Origin: Lachnospiraceae bacterium
Lineage (GTDB): Bacteria > Bacillota > Clostridia > Lachnospirales > Lachnospiraceae
NCBI GenBank assembly: GCA_017461775.1
Contig: JAFTXD010000047.1
Coordinates: forward strand, 1 to 64,000
Reading direction: 5' to 3'
DNA: 64,000 bases
The first letter of the stretch is position 1; each line of letters starts with the position of its first letter. Below are positions 34,981 through 44,741 of the stretch, one piece after another. Under the pieces are notes generated by a model, which did no database searches, was not told the DNA's origin, and worked only from the letters and a program-made list of their open reading frames with translations. The translations under genes were made by a program, and so were the position numbers.

Positions 34981-37263
34981 CTATATCATTCCCCGGTCCG
35001 TCAGTGCTTTGTAATATACCGCTAAAGGTATGAAGCTCTGTCCGAAGCTCTTGGGCGACGCATTCTTATATATTACGGCATCCTCCCGGATGGACTTTGT
35101 TCCGGGTGCGCCGGATGGTATTGCCTTTATATTTGACGTAAAGGTATTCATTCCATAGGACAAATACTCCGGATTACCGGTCAGCTCGTATCCAATGGCA
35201 AGCGCCTCTAACAGGAGTGTATTATTGCCGATACGGCTAAGGCTGGGAAGCTCCTTGTAGTAAAATACACCGTTCCCAAGCATACCATTTTCAATCAAAT
35301 CATCCACTGCACTAAGCAGCATCTCTTTTAATTCCTCGTCCGGGAATACTCTATAATACCGCATCAGACTTCCCACCGCAACAGAAATCATAAATCCTAC
35401 ACGAATCAAGGTGTTGTCCGTGTATGGGGCAATCCATCCACCATATTCCTCTCCCCATTCCTTAAAGTGGGAAATAATCCATTCTGCCTTGGAAAGCCAT
35501 TTCTCATCATGGGTTTCCACATACAGTGCTGTCAACGTTCTGAGTGCCCAGCCCGTTTCCCTGGCATTGCTCTCACCGGATACCTGATATGCGGGCGTAT
35601 CTAACAGTCTTAATATATTTTCGCCGATTCCTACGGCTGTGTCAAATGCTCTTTTTTCTCCGGTGAAATGATAATAGTCAAGCAGTCCTTCCACCCACTC
35701 ATGGGAGCATACCATATCCATACCACAGTGATTTGCACAGTGCTCCCACTGTCCGCCTACATGAAGAGGGTTGTCACTATAATGGCACACATCCACATCC
35801 ATCCAATGTCTGGCAGAAGCTATCAGATAATCTAGAAATCTCCGCTCCCCTGTACGGGCATACTGCAGCGCACAGGCATGTGGAAAATCATATTCATTAT
35901 TGGACCAGACAATCTTACCATTACCTCTTCCCTGAGCGGTATAATTCTCGTCCGGTGCATCTCCGAAATTTAACATGCCCAGAGCCCTGCCGTGACCATC
36001 GCATCTGGCAATCAATGACAGCTCCACCTCCGGATTTGCTTTCTCGGGGCTCACGAAAATATCCGGCATCACTGCCGCGTCGGCAAACACCTGGGGCGAA
36101 ATAAAGGGCTTGTCCGGCATCTGGTAAATCAGACTTCGGTTATCCAGCTCGGTCAATGTCTCCTGTGCATCATGAAAATGCAGTAAAAACCGCTGTTCTC
36201 TGGACATTCCGGGCTGCATTTCCACCCGGCATACATCCTCCGGTACCAGCATCACATAGATACCGCTTTCGTCCGCCTTCACAGCCTTGGGATAGTTCTG
36301 CTGTGCCTGAAAAATAGTAGCACAGATTCCTCCCGTTTTCTCTGTACGATCCGCAAAAAAGGTTCCGTAAAATACCTCGAAGAAATGCTCATTGGCTTCC
36401 TTCAAAAGCATCTCATCATCCACATACTTCTCTACCGCAGCGCCGTCCTTCCCGATAAAGAAATCCGTCTTGTAATTGGAGCTTCCCACACAAGTACGCA
36501 CCCCGGTAAGCTTCTTCTCAATCTCCGGCAGCTCTTTGATTCCTACCGTGTGGAAATCTCCTTTAAAACCGCTCTTCTCAAGCAGCGGAGAATACTCCCC
36601 ATCCTCAGAAAGAACTGCAAATACAAGAGATTTCACATGAAGTGGTTCCATAGTAGTATTAATCAGCCGATAGCTGATTTCCAGCCATGGCTTCTCTGCA
36701 TAACAAATCACTCGCAGCTGAAAGGAAATGTCCTTATCCCCCACGCATTTTCCCATACAGGATAAAATCGTCACCAAAGAACCTTCCTCCTCCAGTTCCC
36801 ATTTCCCCAGCTTTGTTTTATATTTGCAGCCTGCGCCATCTGTCAGAACCGGGCCTACAAACTGTTGCCCCTTATAGGTTTTTCCGCAGGCGCTCACATA
36901 ATCAAACACACTTTCACTGTCATCACTGACCCCAAAGTCTACGCCGCCCTTCACCGCAAAGCCACTTCCTGTGGAATGCACCTGAATTCCCTGCACCGCT
37001 CCCCGGTTCTCACCACCGGTTTTCAGCTCCAGAATCTTCTTCTGATTGGCTGGCAAATCTGCCATAAACCTTACAAATAGATATCGGACACTTCCGTCCT
37101 TATGATAAGAGGTTACTTTACTTTGAACGGGCAATAATCTCTCTCCGTCCCAAATCTGCACACTGCTCTCGCTTTGGAGCGCCCCCTCCTTAAAGGGAAT
37201 TGCCACATATGCATGCTCGCGTTTTCTTTCATAGCGGTATAGTTTAGGGAATGTAATCTTCAT
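34981..37263 (-). CDS. YetA/PcRGLX-like protein, possible exo-rhamnogalacturonan lyase
   Basis: A 760-residue cytoplasmic protein without signal peptide. The N-terminal half is beta-rich (about 1-400) and the C-terminal half has an alpha/alpha-barrel look (NYTAQGRGNGKIVWSNNEYD, then repeated helix pairs with HWMDVDVCHY and HCGMDMVCSHEWVEG). This layout and the overall pattern suggest the YetA/exo-rhamnogalacturonan lyase (PcRGLX) family. AAGGAG lies before the ATG. The gene is 24 bases downstream of the DegV-linked kinase. If the assignment is right it acts on pectin side-chain oligosaccharides taken into the cell; a different uronic-acid target is possible. Confidence 0.6.
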   Translation of the reverse strand: MKITFPKLYRYERKREHAYVAIPFKEGALQSESSVQIWDGERLLPVQSKVTSYHKDGSVRYLFVRFMADLPANQKKILELKTGGENRGAVQGIQVHSTGSGFAVKGGVDFGVSDDSESVFDYVSACGKTYKGQQFVGPVLTDGAGCKYKTKLGKWELEEEGSLVTILSCMGKCVGDKDISFQLRVICYAEKPWLEISYRLINTTMEPLHVKSLVFAVLSEDGEYSPLLEKSGFKGDFHTVGIKELPEIEKKLTGVRTCVGSSNYKTDFFIGKDGAAVEKYVDDEMLLKEANEHFFEVFYGTFFADRTEKTGGICATIFQAQQNYPKAVKADESGIYVMLVPEDVCRVEMQPGMSREQRFLLHFHDAQETLTELDNRSLIYQMPDKPFISPQVFADAAVMPDIFVSPEKANPEVELSLIARCDGHGRALGMLNFGDAPDENYTAQGRGNGKIVWSNNEYDFPHACALQYARTGERRFLDYLIASARHWMDVDVCHYSDNPLHVGGQWEHCANHCGMDMVCSHEWVEGLLDYYHFTGEKRAFDTAVGIGENILRLLDTPAYQVSGESNARETGWALRTLTALYVETHDEKWLSKAEWIISHFKEWGEEYGGWIAPYTDNTLIRVGFMISVAVGSLMRYYRVFPDEELKEMLLSAVDDLIENGMLGNGVFYYKELPSLSRIGNNTLLLEALAIGYELTGNPEYLSYGMNTFTSNIKAIPSGAPGTKSIREDAVIYKNASPKSFGQSFIPLAVYYKALTDRGMI

Positions 37264-37287
37264 GGTCTTCTCCTTACGGTCGATTCC

Positions 37288-39957
37288 TTATTTTAAGAAA
37301 AATGCAATGCCCACCGTTCCAATACCACCGATACTGGTGTTGGATACGGATGCATTTTGGACAATTGTCTTGTCAAACGAAATATATTTTTGTATTTCTG
37401 AGGTAATGGTCTCCTGCTCCTTCACCGTCACACCGGCATGAGCCACATAAATAACATCCGGATCAATATGCTTTCCCATCTGCAGACGCTTACGGATAAA
37501 ACGTCTTCTGGCAGAGTCCAAATCACCGCTTCGAAGTCCTTTTACACATAAACGATTCTTATTAATACTTACCTCAGGATGGAGCATCAGCTTCTCACAC
37601 AGTATATTTACGAAGTGGTTGCTGTAACCTCTCTGATGCAAAGCTCTGTGAATGGGAGTAAGGAAATAACTCTTTACCTTGGTCTTGTAATACTCAACCT
37701 GTCTGCAAATCTCATCCACGCTCTTGCGTTCCTTTACAAACTGGGCAGCCACCAGCGTCAGCAGACCCATACCACAGGAAAACTGCTGGGAGTCAATAAC
37801 CCTTACATGGCCAAAGCCCTTAGATGCCTGTAATGCATGCTCGTAGCTTCGGCTGATTCCCGATGCTACGGAAATATGAATGATCTCTTCCGCCTCCGTC
37901 AGCATATCTGCAAAAAAGCTTTCATACTCCTCCACAGTAAGAGCCTCCGGCTTGGCGATATCATCCAGTGTTCTGGAATATTTAGCGATACTGTCCACAT
38001 CCACCTCCACAGTGTCCGTAAAACGTCCCGTGGCAGTAACTATGTGGGAGTATGCCAGATGAATATCATATTTTTCTAAAAGAGCCTTATTAATATCACA
38101 GAAGCAGTCTGCGGTAATACGTATCCGCTTTCGTCTGCGACTGTTCATCATTTCAATATTATTTTCCTGGGAGAAGTCCACATTATCTGACAGACGGTAC
38201 TCCACAACATCCTCCGGAAGATAGTTTAAAATCTTCTCCTCCATGACGGCACTTTCAATGGGCTTGGTCAGATAATCATCGAAGCCAAGCTCCCTATACA
38301 TCCTCTGACTGTCCAGGGTATAGTTGGCCGTTAGGGCGATAATCGGCACACCTCTGCACAGACCATTTTCCTGCTTTCGAATGGCCCGCAGGGTCTCCAC
38401 ACCATCCATGGGACTCATGTAATGATCCAGAAGAATCACATGATAATACTTCTGCTTGGTCATCTTCAGGCACTCTTCCCCGCTTAAGGCCGTGTCCACA
38501 TTCACCTTGGTCTCCCGCAGAAGCTTTCTCACCACGGAAAGATTCATATTGGAATCATCCACTACCAGAATTCTCGCTTCCGGCGCTTCAAAGCTCTGAG
38601 TATAGCGGGCACTGGCCGCCCTCATAACACCCTCTGCCTTTATTCTACCCACCGGCTCCCGTTCCACAATTACCTGATCCAAAGTAACAGTAAACACAGA
38701 ACCCTTGGTATAAATACTGTCCACCATAATCTGGCCACCCATTAAATCCACCAGTTGCTTAGAAATGGCCAACCCCAGACCGGTTCCTTCAATTCTTGCA
38801 TTTCTTCCCTGGTCAAAGCGCTGGAAAGAATCATATAGCTGGGAAAGATTCTCCTTGCGGATTCCGATACCAGTATCTGCCACAGAAAAGGACAGATGCA
38901 CCTTATCATTTTCCAGTGCTTCCCCTTTCACAGTAAGGGTAATGCGACCTTCCTTTGTGTATTTGACTGCATTAGTCAAAAGATTGATTAATACCTGCTT
39001 GATACGCTTATCATCCCCGTAAAGTACGCTGGGCAAATCCTCTTCCACCTCCAGGCGGAATTCCAATCCCTTTTCCCTTAAGGAAATCGCAATCATATCC
39101 ACCAGTTCATGAATAAGTACTGCAAAGTCATATCGCACCGGTACAATCTGCATCTGTCTGGTCTCTATCTGGGACAAATCTAGAATATCATTTACCAGCG
39201 ACAACAGCATCTTTCCTGCATTCTTTACATGCTCCGCGTTTTCCGCTACCTCCGCCGAGGTATCTTCTCTGAGAATCATCTCATTCAGACCGATAATGGT
39301 GTTAATAGGAGTTCTCAGCTCATGACTCATGCTGGCAAAAAAGGTATCCTTGGAAACACTTAAAGCCTCTAGCTCCTCCTTCTGCTTTTCATTAATCCGG
39401 CGTTCCTTATCATATACGCTCTGCTGGAACTTCGACAAAAGCCCCAGAGATACTCCCACTACCATCACAGAAAAATAGGAGTCAAAAAGTGCGGCAAACT
39501 CTGATTCCAGCGGTCTTACAATCTCCGGATGCAGGTACACTCTGTAATAGCTGATGAAATTAAATAAAGCAGAAATACATAGAAAGAAAACAAGCTCCTT
39601 TCCACGGAACATCAAAAACAGATAGTATATGGAAAGTACAAACCATATAGCTGCACCACCATCCAATCCTCCGCAAATACAGAACATCGAAGGAAATGCA
39701 AATACAACAATGAACACTCCCAAAATCCAGGACGCTGCATGTATCTTATTATACTTAAATACCAGTACAAGAGAAATTGCCAGGATAATCGTCAATCCCA
39801 GAAAAATAAAATAGTATTCAAAAGATGTATTGACAGAAAGCCCCTCCACAATTCCCACCACTCCGGCAACAGATGCCACTAAGATAATGAGACGGAACAA
39901 CCTATCCTTTATATCTTTGCTTTCCCCTTGTAACAGTTTTAATATTTTCTCACGCAT
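37288..39957 (-). CDS. Hybrid histidine kinase fused to REC and a full-length DegV domain
   Basis: An 889-residue membrane sensor. Order: five or six membrane helices (about 20-175), a short coiled coil, HisKA with phospho-accepting H212 in SHELRTPIN, HATPase with NAVKYT, DTGIGI and GTGLGLAIS motifs (about 315-425), a receiver domain (about 461-582) with DD at 467-468 and phospho-acceptor D511, then residues 611-889, which match a complete DegV/FakB fatty-acid-binding protein. DegV landmarks are ITADCFCD (614-621, family IVTDSTCD), HISVASGISRSY (694-705), VIDSQQFSCGMGLL and the C-terminal GGIGTVGIAF. The His of the usual GAHxGPG loop is not present at that place. It overlaps the upstream hybrid kinase by eight bases. 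A lipid-responsive phosphorelay is an inference. Confidence 0.88.
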   Translation of the reverse strand: MREKILKLLQGESKDIKDRLFRLIILVASVAGVVGIVEGLSVNTSFEYYFIFLGLTIILAISLVLVFKYNKIHAASWILGVFIVVFAFPSMFCICGGLDGGAAIWFVLSIYYLFLMFRGKELVFFLCISALFNFISYYRVYLHPEIVRPLESEFAALFDSYFSVMVVGVSLGLLSKFQQSVYDKERRINEKQKEELEALSVSKDTFFASMSHELRTPINTIIGLNEMILREDTSAEVAENAEHVKNAGKMLLSLVNDILDLSQIETRQMQIVPVRYDFAVLIHELVDMIAISLREKGLEFRLEVEEDLPSVLYGDDKRIKQVLINLLTNAVKYTKEGRITLTVKGEALENDKVHLSFSVADTGIGIRKENLSQLYDSFQRFDQGRNARIEGTGLGLAISKQLVDLMGGQIMVDSIYTKGSVFTVTLDQVIVEREPVGRIKAEGVMRAASARYTQSFEAPEARILVVDDSNMNLSVVRKLLRETKVNVDTALSGEECLKMTKQKYYHVILLDHYMSPMDGVETLRAIRKQENGLCRGVPIIALTANYTLDSQRMYRELGFDDYLTKPIESAVMEEKILNYLPEDVVEYRLSDNVDFSQENNIEMMNSRRRKRIRITADCFCDINKALLEKYDIHLAYSHIVTATGRFTDTVEVDVDSIAKYSRTLDDIAKPEALTVEEYESFFADMLTEAEEIIHISVASGISRSYEHALQASKGFGHVRVIDSQQFSCGMGLLTLVAAQFVKERKSVDEICRQVEYYKTKVKSYFLTPIHRALHQRGYSNHFVNILCEKLMLHPEVSINKNRLCVKGLRSGDLDSARRRFIRKRLQMGKHIDPDVIYVAHAGVTVKEQETITSEIQKYISFDKTIVQNASVSNTSIGGIGTVGIAFFLK

Positions 39958-42706
39958 GGGTGAGGTCCTCCTTCAGCTTCAGCGCAATATCCAGTGCTGA
40001 CATATAATCCAGCATATCCGCCTTCTTATAAACCACTGACAAATACTGCTTCAGACTCGTTCCCTTATAACTGCACTCGTCAAAGGCTCTGAGAGCATCC
40101 AGTACCTTTTCCTGTTCAAAGGTAAATACCGCATCCTCAAAGTCCTTATATAAGCTCTCCAGCTCCTCCGGTCCGATTTCCCGAAGATTAACCGGCTCCT
40201 GTTCCTCCGGCTTTTCGCTTGCCAGTCTCTCATCTCCGGCAATGATATCAATCACACGTTCGTACTCCATCATCATTCTTCCATGATGCTCCAGTACATA
40301 ATCATAATCTCCCTCCTTGGCAGCCTTTTCCAACTTCAGAGCCATATTGGAAAGGTTCATGGCTCCGATGCTCTTCATTCCGCTCTTTAAGGCATGTACC
40401 TGAATGGAGTAATTCTTATAATCTCTCTTTTCAAACAACTGGGCAATGAGCATCATGTTCTGCTCATCCTCAGAGGCATGGAGCTTTAAGATATCGATAT
40501 AGCTCTCCAGACTTCCACAATAGGCAATACCGCTTTCCACGTCCAGATCTCCGATAACAAAGCCCGTTTCCTTCGCCGACTTTTCCTCCGGCAATGCTTC
40601 CTCTACCGCCACGCTCTCTTCCTTTACAAATTCCACCACCTTCTCGATTTTTTCCTTGGGAAGGGTTCGAAGCAGCACTCTCTCCAGAACGGATAAGGAC
40701 ACCGGCTTCGCCACAAAGTCTGAAAAGCCTTCGGACATAAATTTCTCCCGCATACCTGCAATAGCATTGGCGGTCAGCGCTATAATGGGTACTGTTTTGA
40801 AATAGTTGCCCGGCTTGCGACGAATTCTATGTAACGTTTCGATACCGTCCATTTCCGGCATCATATGGTCCATGAATATGAAATCATACTCATTGACCTC
40901 CACCTTATCCAGCGCTTCCAGACCACTTAAGGCAGTATCAATCTGTATCTGATAGGGTTTCAGAAGCCCCTGAACCACACGGATATTCATTGGACTATCA
41001 TCCACCACCAGAATCCTTGCTTCCGGCGCAACGAAACGTTCCTTACGCACCACACCCTCTGCCATAGTGTGATGATCCAACTCTTCATTTAGGAACATTA
41101 CGATGGGCACCACATAAAATGGCTTATACAGCTTATGTAAATACGTATTGCTGATATCCACATCATCCTGTCTGTCCATGGCTACAATCACATTGGTAGC
41201 CTTTGACAGTTCATCAAAATATGCCCTGTCCTCCCAGTATTCTACATCACTGATAAACACATGGGTGAAATGTTCCCTGTCCACGCGACGCTTTAGCTCC
41301 GCCAAATTACGTGCCATATGACAGGACACACCATTCTGGGTAATCATATGAATGATGTAATTGGTATATTCATCTCGGATGGACTCGTAAATGAACTGCT
41401 CCATATTGATGTAAATAGCCATGCGAAGCTTCTCAGGATTCTTTACGCTGACAATAGGCACTTCATCCACCACCTTCTGTGGGATGACAAATTTAATTTC
41501 ACTACCCTTACCATACTCACTCTGTACGGTAATAAATCCACCCATTTTCTGTACCAGTGCCTTGGAGATGGCAAGACCAAGTCCCACACCGCCGGTGGCA
41601 CGGTTTCTCTTAGAGTCCACTTGACTGAAGCTGGCAAACAGCTTTTCCAAATTTTCCGGCTTCATACCAATACCGGTATCCCGCACGGTAACGCACAAAT
41701 TTACGCCGTAGGCTTCCTTTCTTGCGGATACTCCGATGGTTACGCAGCCCTCACTGGTGAACTTGATGGCATTATCCACCAGATTCATTATTACTCTACG
41801 AATCTTCTGCTCATCTCCGAGTAGCCCGCTGGGGATGGAGCTGTCACAATCCACAATCAGTTCAATATCCTTTTCGCACTTACGTGCTACGGTCAGATTA
41901 ATCACATCATTTATCGTGGAGGTAATATTGTAAACCTCTTCCACAACCTCCATTTTTCCACTGTCAAGCTCCGAAAAATCCAGAATATCACTTACTACGG
42001 ACTGCAGATTTCTTCCCGCCGTCTGGATGTCAAACAGATTATCCTTTACCTTCTGTGGCAGATTTTCCCTCAGGGTCACCTCGCTCATACCGCAGATGGT
42101 ATTGATGGGCGTACGGATTTCATGGCTGACATTGGCAAGAAAATCCGTCTTGCTTCGTTCTGCCTCACTGAGCTCCTCAATGGTGGTATGAAGATAATTC
42201 TGGCTCGCCAGCTGGTTTTTAATAAAACTGTACACAATATAAATGGTCAGATAAATACTGCCATACATGAGTATGGATCTGGCAAGGTCTGCTTCGCCAC
42301 CATCATACATGGTAGTGCGACTGGCCGCATGGTAAATCATTAAAAAAGTCAGATTTGCACAGGGCAAAAGCATAAGGCCGGGAATGGCAAAAAGACCGAC
42401 CAATATAGTCAATGTCATAAAGGTAGCCGTCACCCCCAGCATGGTCTCCATCCGGATGGAGAAAATCGCCACAAAAATCTGCATAATCCCGGCAATCCAG
42501 TATGCTCGGAATTTATAGGACTTAAACTGGGTCACGTGAACAATCCAGCACATCAATATTCCGCAGAGAATAAATGAGAGCATTCCCAGCCCCCACTCAT
42601 ATTTGTAGGCAACAAACAACATACCAAAATCATAAATTGTGTCTACAAGGATAATGGTTCGTTCCATCGCCATATTCTTTTCTTTTGAGCCGTATCCAAT
42701 GTTCAC
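39950..42706 (-). CDS. Hybrid histidine kinase with pseudo-receiver, receiver and HPt domains
   Basis: A 918-residue membrane sensor kinase. About five or six membrane helices (20-165), HisKA with H195 in SHEIRTPIN, HATPase (about 297-410; DNAIKFT, DTGIGM, GGVGLGLAIS), a receiver-like region (about 425-540) with a D487 candidate and K528-P but no acidic pair, a normal receiver (564-685) with DD at 569-570 and D613, and an HPt domain with H771 in VHALKSGMKSIG. The start is GTG at 42706 because GGAGG lies seven bases upstream. It overlaps the DegV-linked kinase, so both are made together, and could pass phosphate through its own HPt. Confidence 0.9.
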   Translation of the reverse strand: MNIGYGSKEKNMAMERTIILVDTIYDFGMLFVAYKYEWGLGMLSFILCGILMCWIVHVTQFKSYKFRAYWIAGIMQIFVAIFSIRMETMLGVTATFMTLTILVGLFAIPGLMLLPCANLTFLMIYHAASRTTMYDGGEADLARSILMYGSIYLTIYIVYSFIKNQLASQNYLHTTIEELSEAERSKTDFLANVSHEIRTPINTICGMSEVTLRENLPQKVKDNLFDIQTAGRNLQSVVSDILDFSELDSGKMEVVEEVYNITSTINDVINLTVARKCEKDIELIVDCDSSIPSGLLGDEQKIRRVIMNLVDNAIKFTSEGCVTIGVSARKEAYGVNLCVTVRDTGIGMKPENLEKLFASFSQVDSKRNRATGGVGLGLAISKALVQKMGGFITVQSEYGKGSEIKFVIPQKVVDEVPIVSVKNPEKLRMAIYINMEQFIYESIRDEYTNYIIHMITQNGVSCHMARNLAELKRRVDREHFTHVFISDVEYWEDRAYFDELSKATNVIVAMDRQDDVDISNTYLHKLYKPFYVVPIVMFLNEELDHHTMAEGVVRKERFVAPEARILVVDDSPMNIRVVQGLLKPYQIQIDTALSGLEALDKVEVNEYDFIFMDHMMPEMDGIETLHRIRRKPGNYFKTVPIIALTANAIAGMREKFMSEGFSDFVAKPVSLSVLERVLLRTLPKEKIEKVVEFVKEESVAVEEALPEEKSAKETGFVIGDLDVESGIAYCGSLESYIDILKLHASEDEQNMMLIAQLFEKRDYKNYSIQVHALKSGMKSIGAMNLSNMALKLEKAAKEGDYDYVLEHHGRMMMEYERVIDIIAGDERLASEKPEEQEPVNLREIGPEELESLYKDFEDAVFTFEQEKVLDALRAFDECSYKGTSLKQYLSVVYKKADMLDYMSALDIALKLKEDLTHA

Positions 42707-42740
42707 CTTGTTGCCTCCAAATACGAATTCCTCTGATTAT

Positions 42741-42776
42741 GAAAAGTCCGGCGCCAAAAGCGGCGCCGGTACTTTT
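42741..42776 (-). terminator. Terminator between the MCP gene and the hybrid kinases
   Basis: A GC-rich hairpin (GTACCGGCGCC...GGCGCCGGAC on the minus strand) followed by TTTTC lies in the 78-base gap after the MCP stop. No convincing promoter follows it, so partial read-through into the kinases is likely. Confidence 0.7.
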
Positions 42777-42784
42777 AAATTCTT

Positions 42785-44155
42785 TTAGTACTTTCCAAAG
42801 CCTTCGCCTAAAGAAATAATCTGCTCGTTTGCATTACCTGCCATAATTACACGTTCTTTTTTTGCTTTTCTGGCTTTTGCAGGAGTTTCATCTCCCAGCT
42901 TATAAACGCTGATTAATTCACGCATCATTGCAGCCTGATTTGACAACTCTTCACTTGCTGCTGCACACTCTTCACTGGTAGCAGAATTGGTCTGTACTAC
43001 CTGTGAAACCTGACCGATTGCCTGAGTAATCTGTGCCACTGCAGTTGCCTGGTAATTGGATGCTTCTGCAATTCCATTGATAATGCTTTCACTCTCAGAA
43101 ACAGCAGAAGTAATCTTCTCAAGTGCCTTAAAGGTTTCATCTGCAATCTTAGAGCCCACACCAACCTTAGCAATAGAGTTCTCGATAAGCTCTGCGGTTT
43201 CCTGCGCTGCTGCTGCACTCTTAGCTGCAAGGTTACGAACCTCTTCTGCAACTACTGCAAAGCCCTTACCTGCATCCCCTGCTCTTGCTGCTTCCACAGC
43301 TGCATTTAATGCCAGAATGTTGGTCTGGAATGCGATATCATCGATAACCTTAATAATCTTGCTGATGCTCTCGGATGCCTTGTTGATGTCGTTCATGGCA
43401 TTCATCATTTCCTGCATCTCTTCGTTTCCACGTCTTACATCTGCGATAGCAGTTCCTACAAGGTCTGCTGCAGCATTAGCTTCTACCGCATTCTTTGCGG
43501 TTTTTTCTGCGATTTCAGTGATGGATGCGGTAATCTGCTCAATAGCACTTGCCTGCTCGGTAGAGCCCTGTGCCAGAGCTTCGGAAGCACTTGCCACCTG
43601 TGAAGAGCTGGTGGTTACCTGATAAGCTGCATCGCGGATATCGGTAAGAGTGGTTTTATTGGTTGTAACAAGCGTCTTTAATGCATCACCAAGTACATCA
43701 CTGTCTGAGCGTGGCGAAACATCTACAGTATAGTCGCCCCCACCGATGGTTCTTACAACAACAACCTCTTCCTGAATATTGCTGATAATCTTCTGAAGGC
43801 TTCCTAAGATTTCGCCAAACTCATTCTTTCCGAAATCTGCTACTTCAATATTCACATTACCTTCCACCATACAACCGGCAACTCTTTGAGCTTCCGCAGA
43901 AGCCCTACCGATAAGTGAGCCAAAGGAAACAATAATTCCGGTGGTAACAATAAGATTCAGCACAATCATAACTACCGTAAAAATCTGGTAACTCCAAAGC
44001 CATCTCTCCGGATTGTCTACCGTTGCAATCGCTGCACAGGCTCTGTAACCAAGTCCCAGACTGGCTAAAACAATAACATCAATAAGCAGCATACCAACAA
44101 AAAGTCCAGTTTTAATTTTAACATTCTTAAACATCTTCACACATGTGTTCCCCAT
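42785..44155 (-). CDS. Methyl-accepting chemotaxis protein with minimal external region
   Basis: Chemoreceptor of 456 residues. Two membrane helices (about 15-38 and 50-78) are joined by only some 15-20 residues, so there is no external ligand domain. A HAMP-like stretch (about 78-180) precedes the long signalling coiled coil with the conserved tip [20 protein letters not shown] then [20 protein letters not shown]. The ATG at 44155 abuts the cheW stop and has AAGGAGG about ten bases upstream. It may sense a membrane or cytoplasmic cue, or a protein partner. Confidence 0.93.
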   Translation of the reverse strand: MGNTCVKMFKNVKIKTGLFVGMLLIDVIVLASLGLGYRACAAIATVDNPERWLWSYQIFTVVMIVLNLIVTTGIIVSFGSLIGRASAEAQRVAGCMVEGNVNIEVADFGKNEFGEILGSLQKIISNIQEEVVVVRTIGGGDYTVDVSPRSDSDVLGDALKTLVTTNKTTLTDIRDAAYQVTTSSSQVASASEALAQGSTEQASAIEQITASITEIAEKTAKNAVEANAAADLVGTAIADVRRGNEEMQEMMNAMNDINKASESISKIIKVIDDIAFQTNILALNAAVEAARAGDAGKGFAVVAEEVRNLAAKSAAAAQETAELIENSIAKVGVGSKIADETFKALEKITSAVSESESIINGIAEASNYQATAVAQITQAIGQVSQVVQTNSATSEECAAASEELSNQAAMMRELISVYKLGDETPAKARKAKKERVIMAGNANEQIISLGEGFGKY

Positions 44156-44731
44156 TTATTTATCCTCCTTGGAATCGCCCTGCGCATCTTCTGATTCTTC
44201 ATTGTCTTCATCAGTCAATGCTTCAATAATATCAACATCCTTGTCATTCAACAGCTTGTCCGGGTCTAAAAGAAGCTTCACATCCTCGCCAACCTTACCG
44301 ATGCCGTACACATATCTGTTCTTGGAAGTGTCCGCATGCCCGAAGGACGGAGAAGGAAGAATATTGTCCCCGGTAATCTCCACAACCTCTGCAATCTGCT
44401 CTACAATTAAGCCAACTGTCATGTCGTTTAACTTAATAATAATTACACAAGTTCTGTCATTGTACTCAAATGGTTCCTGTTTAAAACGTAAACGTACATC
44501 AATGACAGGGATAATCTTACCTCTAAGATTAATTAGTCCCTTGATGTAATCCACGCTTTCCGGAATCACTGTAATGTCCTGTAACACAATAATTTCGTTT
44601 ACATATTCAATCTTTATACCGAAATATTCGTTACCGGATTTGAATGTTACATATTTTCCAAGCTGTGAAAAAAGCGATTCCTGGGACTCTTCCGCTTCCA
44701 ACACTACATCTTTTGAAATATCCATACCCAT
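44156..44731 (-). CDS. cheW: Chemotaxis adaptor CheW
   Basis: Couples receptors to CheA. The 191-residue protein has a single CheW domain (about 22-165; YFGIKIEYVNEI, VDYIKGLINLRGKIIPVIDV) and an acidic C-terminal tail of about 25 residues rich in E and D, which is longer than usual. It lies ten bases after cheA and directly ahead of the MCP. Confidence 0.94.
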   Translation of the reverse strand: MGMDISKDVVLEAEESQESLFSQLGKYVTFKSGNEYFGIKIEYVNEIIVLQDITVIPESVDYIKGLINLRGKIIPVIDVRLRFKQEPFEYNDRTCVIIIKLNDMTVGLIVEQIAEVVEITGDNILPSPSFGHADTSKNRYVYGIGKVGEDVKLLLDPDKLLNDKDVDIIEALTDEDNEESEDAQGDSKEDK

Positions 44732-44741
44732 AATCCTTTCT

